DNA of 64,000 nt from Apirhabdus apintestini (GCA_033977085.1 CP138906.1:1736001-1800000), one strand, 5' to 3'; positions 10,929 through 21,135 are shown, counted from the first letter of the stretch. Notes: generated from the letters alone by a model not told the origin. Translations and numbers: made by a program.

Positions 10929-11300
10929 TAAAGGTGCTACGCCACGGCAATTGGAGAAGAAGTTGCCGGGATCTTAAGGCCAGGCACGCGCCTAGTACAA
11001 TTGTTTAGTACAAAAAATCTTTTTTTCCTTATAAATGGGAATGATTCCATATACCTAATCATGGGTGATTTAAATATTTTCTTTTAATTCAATATATTGA
11101 GAGTAGAATATTTAAAACAAACCTCTATAAATTCTTACTTTATGTGCAATTGATACTTAAATTAACCAGGAGGTACTATGACGGGCAGGCAGTAGAATGT
11201 AACTATTAAGATTATTAAATACCAGGTTACAACGTCACACATATGCTGGCCTGGCCAACATATAACTGAGCACTCAGCGCAACTCTTAGACAGGAATATT
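10929..11300. other. Gap between sotB and ptrR with a five-codon ORF
   Basis: The region contains the sotB promoter (TTGTTTAG-rich AT tract near 11000). At 11168-11195 a very strong ribosome binding site, CAGGAGGTACT, precedes ATG and only five sense codons (MTGRQ) before TAG on the plus strand. This could be a relic start of a lost gene or a leader peptide. Near 11240 CATATGCTGGCCTGGCCAACATAT is a near-palindrome. Confidence 0.45.
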
Positions 11301-12170
11301 TTATTCTGGCGTGAAGTTTATCGGCAATATGCTTATGAAACTGTCAAGCTGCGGAGTTTTTTCACCACGACGCCAAACCAGCCAGGTTGTTAGATTCTGC
11401 CAGGGCGCTCCCAGAGGCCAACAGGACACCTGCTGGCAACCCGGCATACTTTCGAGCATGCTCCGCGGCATCATAGCCAGCCCGGCACCTGCAATCACGC
11501 AGGCTAACATCCCATGATAAGATTCCATCTCATGAATATGACCCGGAACAGCATCATTGGCCTGAAACCAACGTTCAAAATGCCGCCGGTAAGAGCAGTT
11601 GGCCCGAAAAGCATAAAGATTTTCACCATTCACATTTTGAGCGTTCAGAATTGGTGGGTGGCTTTTCGCTGCGATAACAACCATTTCTTCGTCAAAAACC
11701 GGGATACCTTCCAGCGCAGGATGCAGCAGCGGGCCATCGACAAAGGCCGCGCTAAGCGCGCCATCAAGCACACCGTCAAACATTTCTCCGGAAGGGCCGG
11801 TGCAAAGATCGAGTTGAATCCCCGAATAGCGCTGATTAAATTCAGCAAGGATAGTCGGAATCCTCACGGCGGCGGTACTTTCCAGCGCACCCAGTATCAA
11901 CTTTCCCATATTCGCTTCGCCGCTGATGGCCGCGCGTGCATGCTCAACCAGCGCAATAATTTGTCGGCTATAGAGTAGAAAATTATGGCCTGCGGGCGAT
12001 AAACGTAATCGCTGCTTTTCACGAATAAAGAGCGCTACGCCTAAATCTGTTTCCAGTTGGCGCAGCCGGGTCGTGAGATTGGAGGGAACCCGGTGAATCT
12101 TCTGCGCCGCCGCACTAATACTACCGGCGTCCGCGACGGCGTTAAATATTTCCAGTTGCACCAGATCCAT
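11301..12170 (-). CDS. ptrR: PtrR (YneJ), LysR-type regulator
   Basis: PtrR is a LysR-type transcription factor; in E. coli it represses sad and affects putrescine utilisation. The intact 289-residue frame has the N-terminal winged helix-turn-helix (residues 1-60, AVADAGSISAAAQKIHRVPSNLTTRLRQ) and the effector domain with the conserved ANCSYRRHFERWF and ESYHGMLACVIAGAG segments that match E. coli YneJ (293). It is divergent from sad with 98 bp between the two starts, the usual arrangement for autoregulation and control of the neighbour. Confidence 0.93.
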   Translation of the reverse strand: MDLVQLEIFNAVADAGSISAAAQKIHRVPSNLTTRLRQLETDLGVALFIREKQRLRLSPAGHNFLLYSRQIIALVEHARAAISGEANMGKLILGALESTAAVRIPTILAEFNQRYSGIQLDLCTGPSGEMFDGVLDGALSAAFVDGPLLHPALEGIPVFDEEMVVIAAKSHPPILNAQNVNGENLYAFRANCSYRRHFERWFQANDAVPGHIHEMESYHGMLACVIAGAGLAMMPRSMLESMPGCQQVSCWPLGAPWQNLTTWLVWRRGEKTPQLDSFISILPINFTPE

Positions 12171-12268
12171 GTTTTCTCACTTCATGAAAAACTTTTTGCC
12201 AATTATTCACTTTTCATACTAAATGGGCAAGAGTACTGTCGGTTCAAATCACTCCAACTGAGAAGAAA

Positions 12269-13665
12269 ATGAATCCATCTCCTAAAACCCATGCCATATC
12301 ACGTAATCCTGCAACCGGCGAAGTGCTTAACGCTTATCCTCGGGCCAGCGCCGCGCACATCAATAATGTTCTCGCGCGTGCGCATCAAGGCTATCAGCAC
12401 TGGCGAGGCGTCAACATAGAACGGCGAATGGAAAAACTGTATGCGATTGCGCATCTACTGGAAGCGCAGCAGGATATCCTGGCGCACTGCATTTGCCGCG
12501 AAATGGGGAAGCCTGTTCAACAAGCGCGGGCCGAAGTACAAAAATGTGTGCAGCTGTGCCGCTAGTATGCAAAGTTTGGACCGGCGATGCTGGAGCCACA
12601 ACCAACGCAGGTTGAAAATCAGCGGGCATACGTGGCATTTCGGCCCCTCGGGACAATACTTGCCGTAATGCCATGGAATTTCCCGCTGTGGCAAGTGATG
12701 CGCGGCGCAGTCCCCATTCTGCTGGCCGGCAATGGATACTTATTAAAACCTGCGCCATCGGTCATGGGATGCGCTGAGTTAATCGCAGCAATCATGCATC
12801 AGGCCGGGGTGCCTGAAGGCGTATTTTCTATTGTTAACGCTGAACCGAAAGGCGTAAGCCAGATGATTAATGACCCTCGCATTGCTGCGGTCACGGTAAC
12901 TGGCAGCGTCAAGGCCGGCGCGGCGATAGGCGCCCAGGCCAGTAACGCTTTGAAAAATGCGTACTGGAGCTTGGCGGCAGCGATCCCTTTATCGTGCTCA
13001 ATGATGCCAATTTGGACGAGGCCGTACAGGCCGCCATCGCCGGGCGCTTTCAAAACACCGGCCAGGTCTGCGCGGCAGCCAAGCGCTTCATTCTGGAACA
13101 GGGGATTGCCGATCGCTTTACGGAACAATTTGTCGCTGCGGTGCGCCACTTGCGCGTCGGCAATCCTGAAATTGAAGATAATGATATTGGCCCTCTCGCG
13201 CGCGAAGATTTACGTGATGAACTGCATCATCAGGTCCAGTCGACTCTGGCGCAGGGGGCTTTATTATTAACCGGCGGTGAAAAAATAACCGGAAACGGTT
13301 TCTATTATGCGCCGACGGTTCTTGGCAACGTCACGGCAACAATGACGGCATTTCGTGAAGAATTATTCGGGCCGGTCGCCGCGTTAAGCGTAGCGCGGGA
13401 CGCGGAGCACGCGCTGGCGCTCGCCAATGACAGTGACTTCGGCCTATCCGCCACGCTCTTTTGCGCCAATGAAAAGCTGGCGCTATCTATGGCGGAGCGC
13501 CTTGAGTGCGGCGGGGTTTTTATTAACGGCTATAGCGCAAGCGATCCCCGCGTACCTTTTGGCGGGGTGAAAAAGAGCGGTTTTGGGCGCGAGCTTTCTC
13601 ATTTCGGGCTGCATGAATTTTGTAATATACAGACGGTATGGATGGACCGGGGCAGACGCTCGTAG
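12269..13665 (+). pseudogene. sad: Sad, succinate-semialdehyde dehydrogenase, nonsense plus frameshift
   Basis: Sad (YneI) is the NAD+-dependent succinate-semialdehyde dehydrogenase of GABA and putrescine breakdown. The fragments contain the aldehyde dehydrogenase landmarks: PWNFPLWQ substrate/cofactor segment, VTGSVKAGAAIG Rossmann loop, the ELGG catalytic Glu (once the frame is restored), the catalytic Cys in NTGQVCAAAKR and the C-terminal FGGVKKSGFGRELS. A TAG at 12563-12565 replaces the Trp codon of the expected CDWYA, and one A is missing from a run near 12955. Repaired, the protein is about 465 residues (E. coli 462). The next gene, glsB, starts about 60 bases downstream, so the pair forms an operon. 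Confidence 0.9.
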
Positions 13666-13724
13666 AGAAGCCGCGAGCTAGCGAGTATACTGCGATGCGA
13701 ATTATCCGTGTGAGTGGAGTCAAC

Positions 13725-14649
13725 GTGGCAGGGCAGTTAAACAATCAGTTGCTGGACGCAATACTGGAACAGGTCAGGCCGCTTATAGGCCGGGGGCAGG
13801 TAGCAAACTATATCCCGGCGCTGGTGTCAGTGCCTGCCGAAAAACTGGGAATTGCCGTCTGTACAGTCGACGGACAAACCTGGCAAGCTGGCGATGCACA
13901 CGAGCGCTTTTCTATTCAGTCGATTTCAAAGGTACTGAGCCTGGTGCTGGCAATGACGCTTTACAATGAAGCGGAAATCTGGCGCCGGGTGGGTAAAGAT
14001 CCCTCCGGGCAGCCCTTTAACTCACTGGTTCAGTTAGAGCTTGAGCACGGCAAACCGCGTAATCCATTTATTAACGCTGGCGCGCTGGTTGTCTGCGATA
14101 TGCTGCAAAGCCGGCTAAGCGCACCGCGCCAGCGTATGCTTGAAGTGGTGCGCCGGTTAAGTCAGCAATCCGACATTAGTTATAATGCCAGCGTGGCACG
14201 CTCGGAGCTGGAGCATTCTGCGCGCAATGCCGCAATCGCGTGGTTAATGAAGTCATTCAGTAATTTTGACAATAATGTTAATGATGTCCTGCTTAACTAT
14301 TTTCATTATTGCGCGCTTGAAATGAGCCGCTTGGAGCTGGCGCGAACCTTTTATTCCTCGCCAATCAGGGGCGTGCGCCCGACGAGGGAGACATCGTGAT
14401 AACCCAACAACAGACCAGGCAAATTAATGCCTTAATGGCAACAAGCGGGATGTATGAAAATTCGGGTGAGTTTGCCTGGCGCGTTGGGATGCCGGGGAAA
14501 TCGGGCGTAGGGGAGGGATAGTCGCTATTATTCCCCATGAAATGTCTATTGCCGTCTGGAGCCCGGAACTGGATGCAGCAGGAAATTCGCTAGCAGGTAT
14601 CGCAGCGCTGGAGCGGCTTGCGGATAATATTGGGCGCTCAATTTTCTAA
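13725..14649 (+). pseudogene. glsB: GlsB (YneH), glutaminase 2, two frameshifts
   Basis: GlsB is a serine-dependent beta-lactamase-fold glutaminase that releases ammonia from glutamine at neutral pH. The catalytic S-x-x-K is present in IQSISKVLSL, with the downstream NPFINAGALVV and NYFHYCALEM segments. The GTG at 13725 (VAGQLNNQL) is chosen because GGAG lies upstream and the length then fits. One T is missing near 14350 and one G near 14510; restoring both gives 308 residues, the length of E. coli GlsB, ending IGRSIF. It follows sad directly. Confidence 0.88.
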
Positions 14650-14818
14650 AGAAAGTTAGCGCTCAGTGAGAAAAACAGCAGCATACCTGTACCAGTAATG
14701 GCGGCGCCGATGGCACACATTATTGTACCGGTTGTTGATGCAGATGAATGATTAAGGGCCGTAATTTTTATTTATAACATTCTTTAAATGATTAAGTGGA
14801 AATTAGAGAACATTTTTA

Positions 14819-15007
14819 TTATTTTGAAAAGGCCGCGAGAAAATAGAGTTTGTATATGTGGATGTGGCATTGATTATAATTTCCTGACTTTACATCTATT
14901 TTCCCATTCAATAAAGGCCAGCGCGAGAGCTGCTCTGGATGTTTCTCTTTTACTAGAGCCTCATAACCGTTAAGCAGAGCCTGGAAATGCATTTGCAAGT
15001 CATTCAT
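14819..15007 (-). CDS. Small unrecognised protein
   Basis: A 62-codon frame, MNDLQMHFQALLNGYEAL at its start, with AAGG upstream of the ATG at 15007. It starts 12 bases after the end of another small minus-strand frame, suggesting a two-gene unit or one frameshifted gene. I do not recognise the family. Just downstream (14770-14650, minus strand) a different frame encodes a hydrophobic tail (GTIMCAIGAAITGTGMLLFF) that could be a broken membrane segment of the same locus. Confidence 0.35.
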   Translation of the reverse strand: MNDLQMHFQALLNGYEALVKEKHPEQLSRWPLLNGKIDVKSGNYNQCHIHIYKLYFLAAFSK

Positions 15008-15018
15008 TATTATTTACC

Positions 15019-15174
15019 TTATGAGAGCAATAATTTACTACTTGTTTTCGATTTTTGTTGTCTCAGGAATGAGTCATCAAACGGTGTTTTTATGTTGCCA
15101 TCGGATAGTAGCCAGTTGATGGCCAGTGTCAACGATTCACGCCAGATTTCGGCATACTTATCTTTGATGCGCAT
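15019..15174 (-). CDS. Small unrecognised protein upstream of the previous one
   Basis: Fifty-one codons from the ATG at 15174, beginning MRIKDKYAEIWRESLTLAIN. Composition looks protein-like (amphipathic, mixed charge) but the start has only a weak ribosome binding site. It may be the N-terminal half of one gene whose second half is the frame at 14819-15007. No family is recognised. Confidence 0.3.
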   Translation of the reverse strand: MRIKDKYAEIWRESLTLAINWLLSDGNIKTPFDDSFLRQQKSKTSSKLLLS

Positions 15175-15362
15175 AATGTATATTATGTTAAATGCAGTGT
15201 ATGCAATAATATCGCAGGTTCATGCTTTAGCCTTAAAGCCATGCTTCCTTTGAGTGCGCTACGTTTTCTTCTCACCTTCTCCCCCACTAAGTTATTTGGG
15301 GTTCTACGCCGGAACCGCCGAAATTTCCGGCCCGTAGTTTTTAGTGATCTTTCGGCACCTCA

Positions 15363-16139
15363 ATGACTCCATCGGCAATGCCCTATACCGTAGTCATTTG
15401 CGGCGGCGGTTTGACGGGCGTTGAACTTGCGCTGGAGCTGCCTTCCCGTTTACGGAAACTGTTTGGCGAACAGGCTCTTCCCCGCATCATCGTCGTTGAT
15501 TCCGGCAAACGCATCGGCGCCGCATTTAGTGAAGAATTAGGGAATATTATTGCAACGGCAAGCCAGTGCCAGTCCGTCGAGTGGCGCTCAGAGTGTAGGG
15601 TTACACATATTGATAGCCACGGCGTTGAACTATCTGATGGCAGCAACATAGCGTGCTTTACTTCCGTAATTACCGCCGGCGTTAACGCTAGCCCTCTGGC
15701 CGGCCAAATTAATGCCAAACGCGATGCTCAGGGGCGCTTGTTTGTTAATGACATGCTGTGCGTTGAAGGCGAGTCCTCCGTGTATGCCGCCGGAGATATT
15801 GCGCATGCGCACTGTGATGACAGCGGGCATACCGCATTGATGAGCTGCCAGCACGCGATACCTATGGGAAAATTTGCGGGCTATAACGCTGTCGCCTCTT
15901 TACTTCACATTAGCCCACTTCCCTATCGCCAGCCTGATTATGTCACCTGCGTTGATTTAGGCGAATGGGGCGCGGTTTATACAGAAACCTGGCAACAGCG
16001 CGTGTGTATGACGCGACAGGAAGCGAAACAGCTTAAACAAACCATTACTCATGAATTAATCGCTCCGCCACAGGATAGAACACAGGCTTTCTCTCTGGCC
16101 GATCCGCTGGCGCAGTTTGTCGAAATGACGCAGGAATAA
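15363..16139 (+). pseudogene. NDH-2-like FAD/NAD(P) oxidoreductase, N-terminal part missing
   Basis: The frame encodes the last two thirds of a type II NADH dehydrogenase-like flavoprotein. The NAD(P)-binding Rossmann motif VVICGGGLTGVELALEL is at the start, and the second FAD-contacting motif VYAAGDIAHA lies near residue 140. Complete members are about 400 residues and begin with a separate FAD-binding GxGxxG, which is not found upstream; the bases before 15363 keep only a trace (LNDSI) of the preceding region, suggesting an internal deletion. The gene runs towards ramA, 42 bp away, in convergent orientation. Confidence 0.75.
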
Positions 16140-16181
16140 ACCGCTAATTAATTTGATGAATAAACCGGGATATCAACCGGT

Positions 16182-16520
16182 TTATTCATGCAGGCAGGCT
16201 TCTTTCCGATAAGCTCCGGGTGGAAGATGATAGGTGCGAGTAAAGATCCGCGTAAAGGTTTGCTGTGAATCGAAACCATACTTCAACCCGATATCAAAAA
16301 CTTTGGCGTTAGTGGTGCGTAAATCGCGAGCAGCAAGGCGTAATTTCCGTAGCCGAATGTAACGCGCCAGGCTCTCACCGGTGTACTGCAAAAATAAACG
16401 CTGCAGGTGCCACTTTGAATATCCGGCGTGGCGCGCGATATCGTCAATGCGGAGCGGCTGATGCAAATTATTGTCTATCCATTCTATTAGTGTCTCAATG
16501 ACCTGCGCGGGTATATTCAT
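16182..16520 (-). CDS. ramA: RamA, AraC/XylS-family efflux activator
   Basis: RamA is the MarA/SoxS/Rob homologue found in Salmonella, Klebsiella, Enterobacter and Citrobacter but not E. coli; it activates acrAB-tolC. The 112-residue protein has both helix-turn-helix units (DIARHAGYSKWHLQRLF and GLKYGFDSQQTFTRIF) and ends PPGAYRKEACLHE, very close to known RamA (113). The ATG at 16520 follows GGAGAGG. The usual upstream partner romA is absent. Transcription should be controlled by RamR at the operator 16614-16633. Confidence 0.95.
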   Translation of the reverse strand: MNIPAQVIETLIEWIDNNLHQPLRIDDIARHAGYSKWHLQRLFLQYTGESLARYIRLRKLRLAARDLRTTNAKVFDIGLKYGFDSQQTFTRIFTRTYHLPPGAYRKEACLHE

Positions 16521-16613
16521 CACCCTCTCCTGTTATTATCAAACTGTACCGCTAGCCAGTGTTTCCAATGCGCCCATCTATACATCAAAATGAAATAACA
16601 CTATCATTGCTTC

Positions 16614-16633
16614 ATGAGTGAGCAAGCACTCAT
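16614..16633. promoter_or_regulatory. RamR operator in the ramA-ramR intergenic region
   Basis: ATGAGTG-N6-CACTCAT matches exactly the RamR-binding palindrome known upstream of Salmonella ramA. It lies 94 bp from the ramA start and 61 bp from the ramR start, so RamR bound here could repress both promoters. Confidence 0.92.
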
Positions 16634-16693
16634 TATAAAGAGCAATAAACGCTATCGCAAATTCAGGCCAAAACAATTGTGGAGAGAAATCGG

Positions 16694-17281
16694 GTGGCAC
16701 GACCTAAGAGTGAAGATAAACGCATAGCATTACTTCAGGCGGCAACGGTAGCTATCGCACAGGCCGGTATAAGCGCTTCCACCGCCTCTATTGCCCGCAG
16801 CGCCGGCGTTGCTGAAGGTACCCTTTTTCGCTACTTCGCCACTAAAGATGACTTACTCAATGCACTCTACATTTGGCTAAAACATGATTTAGGCAGCATT
16901 ATTTTACAGCAGGTGGATTTTGAAGCCGCCTCGCCAAAACAGCAGTTGAATTCAGTGTGGGATAACTACATTGATTGGGAAATTACCCATCCGTTAGCCA
17001 ATGCCTGCATGCGACATCTTGCCGTTAGCGGAAAAATCACCCAAGAAACTGAGCAGCAAGTTGCTAATATGTTCCCCGAGTTAGACCGGCTTTGTGAATC
17101 ACGCATCCGCCCTATTTTTCGCGAGCCGCCGCTGCGAGCGTTTGGAGATGGTTTGTTTTTAGCGCTGGCGGAGACTACTATCGACTTCGCTATCCGAGAA
17201 CCCCAGCGCGCTCCCGTATTTAAGGAAACCGGCTTTGAAACTATGTGGCGGGCGCTGACTAACGCTGATAACCCCGCATAG
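16694..17281 (+). CDS. ramR: RamR, TetR-family repressor of ramA
   Basis: RamR is a TetR-type dimeric repressor that releases ramA when it binds bile acids, dyes or drugs. The GTG at 16694 (VARPKSEDKR) is preferred over upstream codons because GGAGAG lies just before it and the protein then starts as in Salmonella RamR. The 195-residue frame is intact. The N-terminal helix-turn-helix is around STASIARSAGVAEGTLFRYFATKDDLL (given here for position, residues 29-55) and the ligand-binding domain ends with FGDGLFLALAETTIDFA as in known RamR. It is divergent from ramA with the operator between. Confidence 0.95.
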   Translation: MARPKSEDKRIALLQAATVAIAQAGISASTASIARSAGVAEGTLFRYFATKDDLLNALYIWLKHDLGSIILQQVDFEAASPKQQLNSVWDNYIDWEITHPLANACMRHLAVSGKITQETEQQVANMFPELDRLCESRIRPIFREPPLRAFGDGLFLALAETTIDFAIREPQRAPVFKETGFETMWRALTNADNPA

Positions 17282-17286
17282 CCCGT

Positions 17287-17315
17287 GGCCCGGCGTACTT
17301 AGCGAGCACCGGGCC
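17287..17315. terminator. Hairpin between convergent ramR and maeA
   Basis: GGCCCGG and CCGGGCC form a seven-pair stem directly after the ramR stop; the downstream side reads TGTCGCCTTTATT. It could end ramR transcripts and possibly maeA transcripts on the other strand. Confidence 0.55.
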
Positions 17316-17355
17316 TGTCGCCTTTATTCCCCGCCAATCTCTTTCTGAGCGTTAA

Positions 17356-19050
17356 CTAAATCGACGTACGGCGATAATTACGGTACTCAGGGTGCCAAAA
17401 ATTATCTTCAATCGCCTGCTGTAGCGCCTCGGTGGAAGTTTTCACCGCAACGCCCTGCTGCTGGGCCATAGCCCCGACAGCGAAGGCAATATCGCGTGAA
17501 ACCTGCTTAATAGCAGAAAGCTCCGGCAACACCTGCCCTTCCCCGTTTTTACCAACGGTGAGTGCAGCGCTAATGTTTGGCTGGCGGCCATCATCATTTC
17601 ATCTGTGACGCGCGAAGCGCCTGACGCTATTACGCCGAGCCCAACCCCGGGAAAATATACGAATTATTGCACTGCGCGACAGGATAAAGCTTATCATTGA
17701 GTTGCACCGGTGAGAATGGGCTGCCCGTTGCCACGAGTGCAGCACCGTCTGTCCAGCGTAAAATATCTTCTGGCGTCGCTTCCACTCTCGAGGTTGGATT
17801 AGACAGCGGCATTACAATAGGCGATGCGCAATGTTTATGCATTTCACGAATAATTTCTTCGGTAAATAGCCCCGCCTGCCCGGAAACACCAATCAAAATA
17901 TCCGGCTTTGTATTACGTACTACATCCAGCAGCGATAGCGATTCATTCTGGGTATCCCATCCGGCCAGTTCCCCGCTTTTTTGCACCAGTTTTACCTGAA
18001 AAGGCAGTAGATTCGGCATGTTATCGGTTAACAGCCCGAATCGATCGACCATAAAGATGCGCGCCCTGGCAGCTTCATCGCTCAGGCCTTCTGTTCTCAT
18101 CCAGGCGATGATTTGCTCGGCTATTCCGCAGCCCGCCGATCCGGCGCCGAGAAATACGATATTTTGCTCACTCAGGCGACTGCCAGCGGCACGGCTGGCG
18201 GCAATTAATGTTCCCAGCGTAACGGCAGCGGTTCCCTGAATGTCGTCATTAAAACAGCAAATTTCATTGCGATAGCGATCCAGAAGCGGCATGGCGTTCT
18301 TTTGCGCAAAATCTTCGAATTGTAACAATATGCCCGGCCAGCGCTGTTGAACTGCGCGAATAAACTCACCAACGAAGGAATAATACTCTTCTCCGGTTAT
18401 TCGTGGATGGCGCCAGCCCATATACAGCGGATCGTTAAGCAGCTGCTGGTTGTTGGTGCCAACGTCAAGAACGATAGGTAACGTATAAGCGGGGCTTATT
18501 CCACCGCAGGCGGTATATAGTGACAACTTCCCAATTGGGATCCCCATACCGCCAATACCCTGATCTCCAAGTCCTAAAATGCGTTCTCCATCGGTCACGA
18601 CGATGACTTTTACGTTTGGTGTGGGGATATTTTGTAAAATATCATCAATGTTGTGGCGGTTCGGGTATGAGATGAACATCCCGCGGGCGCGGCGATAAAT
18701 CTCTGAAAACCTTTCGCAGGCTGCGCCGACGGTAGGGGTATAAATAATAGGCATCATCTCTTCCAGATGATTGTCCAGTAGCCGGTAAAAGAGCGTTTCG
18801 TTGGTATCCTGGATATTACGCAAATAAATATGCTTATCGATGTCAGTTTTGAAATCGGTGAACTGCCGCCATCCTCGCTCAGCCTGCTCTTCAATGCTCT
18901 CCACTACTTCTGGTAGTAGCCCCATCAAATTAAAGCGGCTGCGCTCTTCAGGCGTAAAGGCACTTCCTTTATTAAGCAGCGGAAACTCCAGCAACACTGG
19001 GCCAGCATAAGGAATATATAGCGCGCGGGATTTTTTTGTGATTGTTCCAT
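17356..19050 (-). pseudogene. maeA: MaeA (SfcA), NAD-dependent malic enzyme, three frameshifts
   Basis: MaeA converts malate to pyruvate and CO2 with NAD+. The body is well preserved: YTPTVGAACERFSEIYR, the metal/malate region FEDFAQKNAMPLLDRYRN, the FNDDIQGTAAV signature, the NAD-binding VFLGAGSAGCGIAEQII and the C-terminal DNFWHPEYRNYRRTSI. The start ATG at 19050 gives MEQSQKK. One base is missing from an A run at about 19031-19037 (codons 6-9), one near 17640 (after FPGLG) and one from an A run near 17540. Restoring all three gives 565 residues, exactly the E. coli length. Confidence 0.9.
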
Positions 19051-19422
19051 TGGGTTCACTCTTACGTCTTTACGATTGAGGGGAGCTAAAAGCACCGCTA
19101 TTGTTATTTATTATTAAGCCTGCTAACGAATAAGACGGCCCGTTCTGTAAGTTATGCTGCAGGATAATATCGTCATATCCTGCCAGCGAGTAAAAAAGAC
19201 AACCAATATTCTCGTTATGCTAAAAAAGCATAAACTCTCTGTCGGCAAAGGACAATGCGCCCGCGTGCTTCTTATACCCACATCGCCTGCGACTTACTCT
19301 GATCCGTTAACTATCATCCTTCCTGAAAATACTCTTCACCAGACTTACTCCATTTTTTGAAGCTGGTCATCGCGTAAGGCTCGTGACATCATCTCAATAC
19401 AGTAAATTTCTCAGGATGTGGC
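19051..19422. other. Intergenic region between maeA and digH
   Basis: A divergent promoter region of 372 bp. A 68-codon plus-strand ORF from 19154 has no ribosome binding site or recognisable family and is probably chance. No clear operator was found. Confidence 0.35.
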
Positions 19423-20747
19423 ATGCGGCAGACAACAAAATGGACTGGCATTGTTTTATTAATCAGCCTGTGCTGGCTAAGCGGTTGTAAAGAGCCTAAG
19501 AAACCGCCTCCGGCGCCGCCCGCGAATAATGATTCGCCGCACATAGTGTCAACGCCAATGCGCGGTGTGTGGCTGGCAACCGTTTATGGCCTGGACTGGC
19601 CACCGCAAAGCTCGCTTGCGTTACCCGACGCCGAACGTATCCAGCAGCAGCAAAAGGAACTAACAGATAAGCTGGATAATATGGTGCGCCTGGGAATTAA
19701 TACCGTTTTCTTTCAAATTAAACCTGACGCCAGCGCGCTTTATCATTCGGCGCTGCTCCCTGGTCTGCCACGTTGACGGGAACTCTGGGTAAAAACCCCG
19801 GATACGATCCACTGGCTTTTATGTTAACAGAAGCACATCGGCGCGGCTTGAAGGTGCATGCCTGGTTAAACCCGTATCGGGTTTCCATGGATACCCGGCC
19901 AGCAACAATTACGGCCTGGCAGCGCCAAATAATAGCGGGCCTGACAACGTATATCGCAGCCACCCGGGGTGGATACGAACAGCAAGCCATCGTTTCGTAC
20001 TCGACCCAGGGTTCCCGAAGTTAGGGCATGGATAGCGCACATTGTGAGTGAAGTAACGCAGAACTATTCGATAGATGGTATTCAGTTCGATGACTATTTC
20101 TATTATGAAACGCCCGACTCGCGCCTGAACGATGACGCAACATTCAGGCAATACGGACAGCCATTCAGCAGCAAAGCTGAATGGCGCCGGAACAATACGC
20201 TGCAATTAATTCGTGAAGTGAGAGCTGCCGTACACGCCGTAAAGCCAAAAGTTGATTTCGGTATTAGCCCGGCCGGGATTTGGCGCAATGCTGACGCATC
20301 GCCGTTCGGGTCAACCACGCGCGGTGGAAATACCGCATACGATGATGGCTATGCGGATACGCGCCAATGGGTACAGGAAGGGCTGCTGGATTATATTGCC
20401 CCCAAATATACTGGCCAGTCACGCGCAGCGTGGCCAGATACGATACGCTGGTTGATTGGTGGGCGCGATTAACCGCACCGACGCATACCCGGCTATATAT
20501 TGGCGTCGCGCTATATAAAATCGACAGCCCGCCGCAAAATGAACCTCAGTGGCAGGAAGAGAACGGTATTGCAGAATTGAAACGGCAGCTGGATCTCAAT
20601 GAAAAGCCTGGAATTGACGGCACAATTTTGTTTCGTGAAGCCTACCTTCACTCTCCAAGACTTTTTCCGGCAGTGGAATATTTACGCACTCGTTGGCAAA
20701 AGAACGCTACGGAAATGCGCCCTGCATCTCACCCTTTCCAAAAATAA
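19423..20747 (+). pseudogene. digH: DigH (YddW), divisome-localised peptidoglycan glycosyl hydrolase lipoprotein, several frameshifts
   Basis: DigH is an outer-membrane lipoprotein that cleaves denuded glycan strands at the division septum. The N-terminus carries a lipoprotein signal peptide ending in the lipobox LSGC, followed by PMRGVWLATVYGLDWPP, the family's GH10-like start. Further segments NPGYDPLAFML, GLKVHAWLNPYRVS, DGIQFDDYFYYETP, FGISPAGIWRN and LDLNEKPGIDGTILFREAYL match YddW in order. Frameshifts are seen near 19770, 19960 and 20400. Repaired length is near the 439 residues of E. coli DigH. Confidence 0.87.
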
Positions 20748-20771
20748 TATACGCCGCTAATAAATAGCGCG

Positions 20772-20808
20772 ACAGCATTCCCGATTCTTAGCGATAAGGG
20801 AATGCTGT
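20772..20808. terminator. Strong hairpin downstream of digH
   Basis: ACAGCATTCCC and GGGAATGCTGT form an 11-pair perfect stem with a 15-base loop. There is no long T run, so this is a hairpin of terminator type rather than a certain terminator. Confidence 0.55.
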
Positions 20809-21135
20809 TATTAGCGTTAATAGCAAAAAATCCAGCGGTATATCGAGAAGTATCGCCAGCAACGCTGGCGCTGGCTATGAGATAAACCGCGCCGATGGCG
20901 TCTTTACGAGGAATCAGTAATCTGTCGCCGCAGACAATAGACAGCTTCGAATAAAAATTATTAGAATCAATAACCTGAAAAGAAAATATGCGGAGTTATT
21001 TTCAAACCAGCGCGATGGTTAATTCGGGAGATAATTAAAAATATAAGTATGTTGTAACTAATAAAAGATATTCTCATTCATAGTGACGGGCCCTAATACT
21101 GATAAGGCCTGCTAATAATGAGTTAACGCAATATT
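20809..21135. other. AT-rich gap between digH and the acetyltransferase
   Basis: A minus-strand open frame without a usable start (about 21000 down to 20745) contains hydrophobic stretches such as IGNAVALFISGVYYFW and crosses the hairpin at 20772-20808. I do not recognise it and list it only as a possible relic. The stretch otherwise appears non-coding. Confidence 0.25.

Noticed and set aside
11514..11978. Plus-strand ORFs within ptrR
   Set aside because: Antisense shadows of an intact LysR-type gene.
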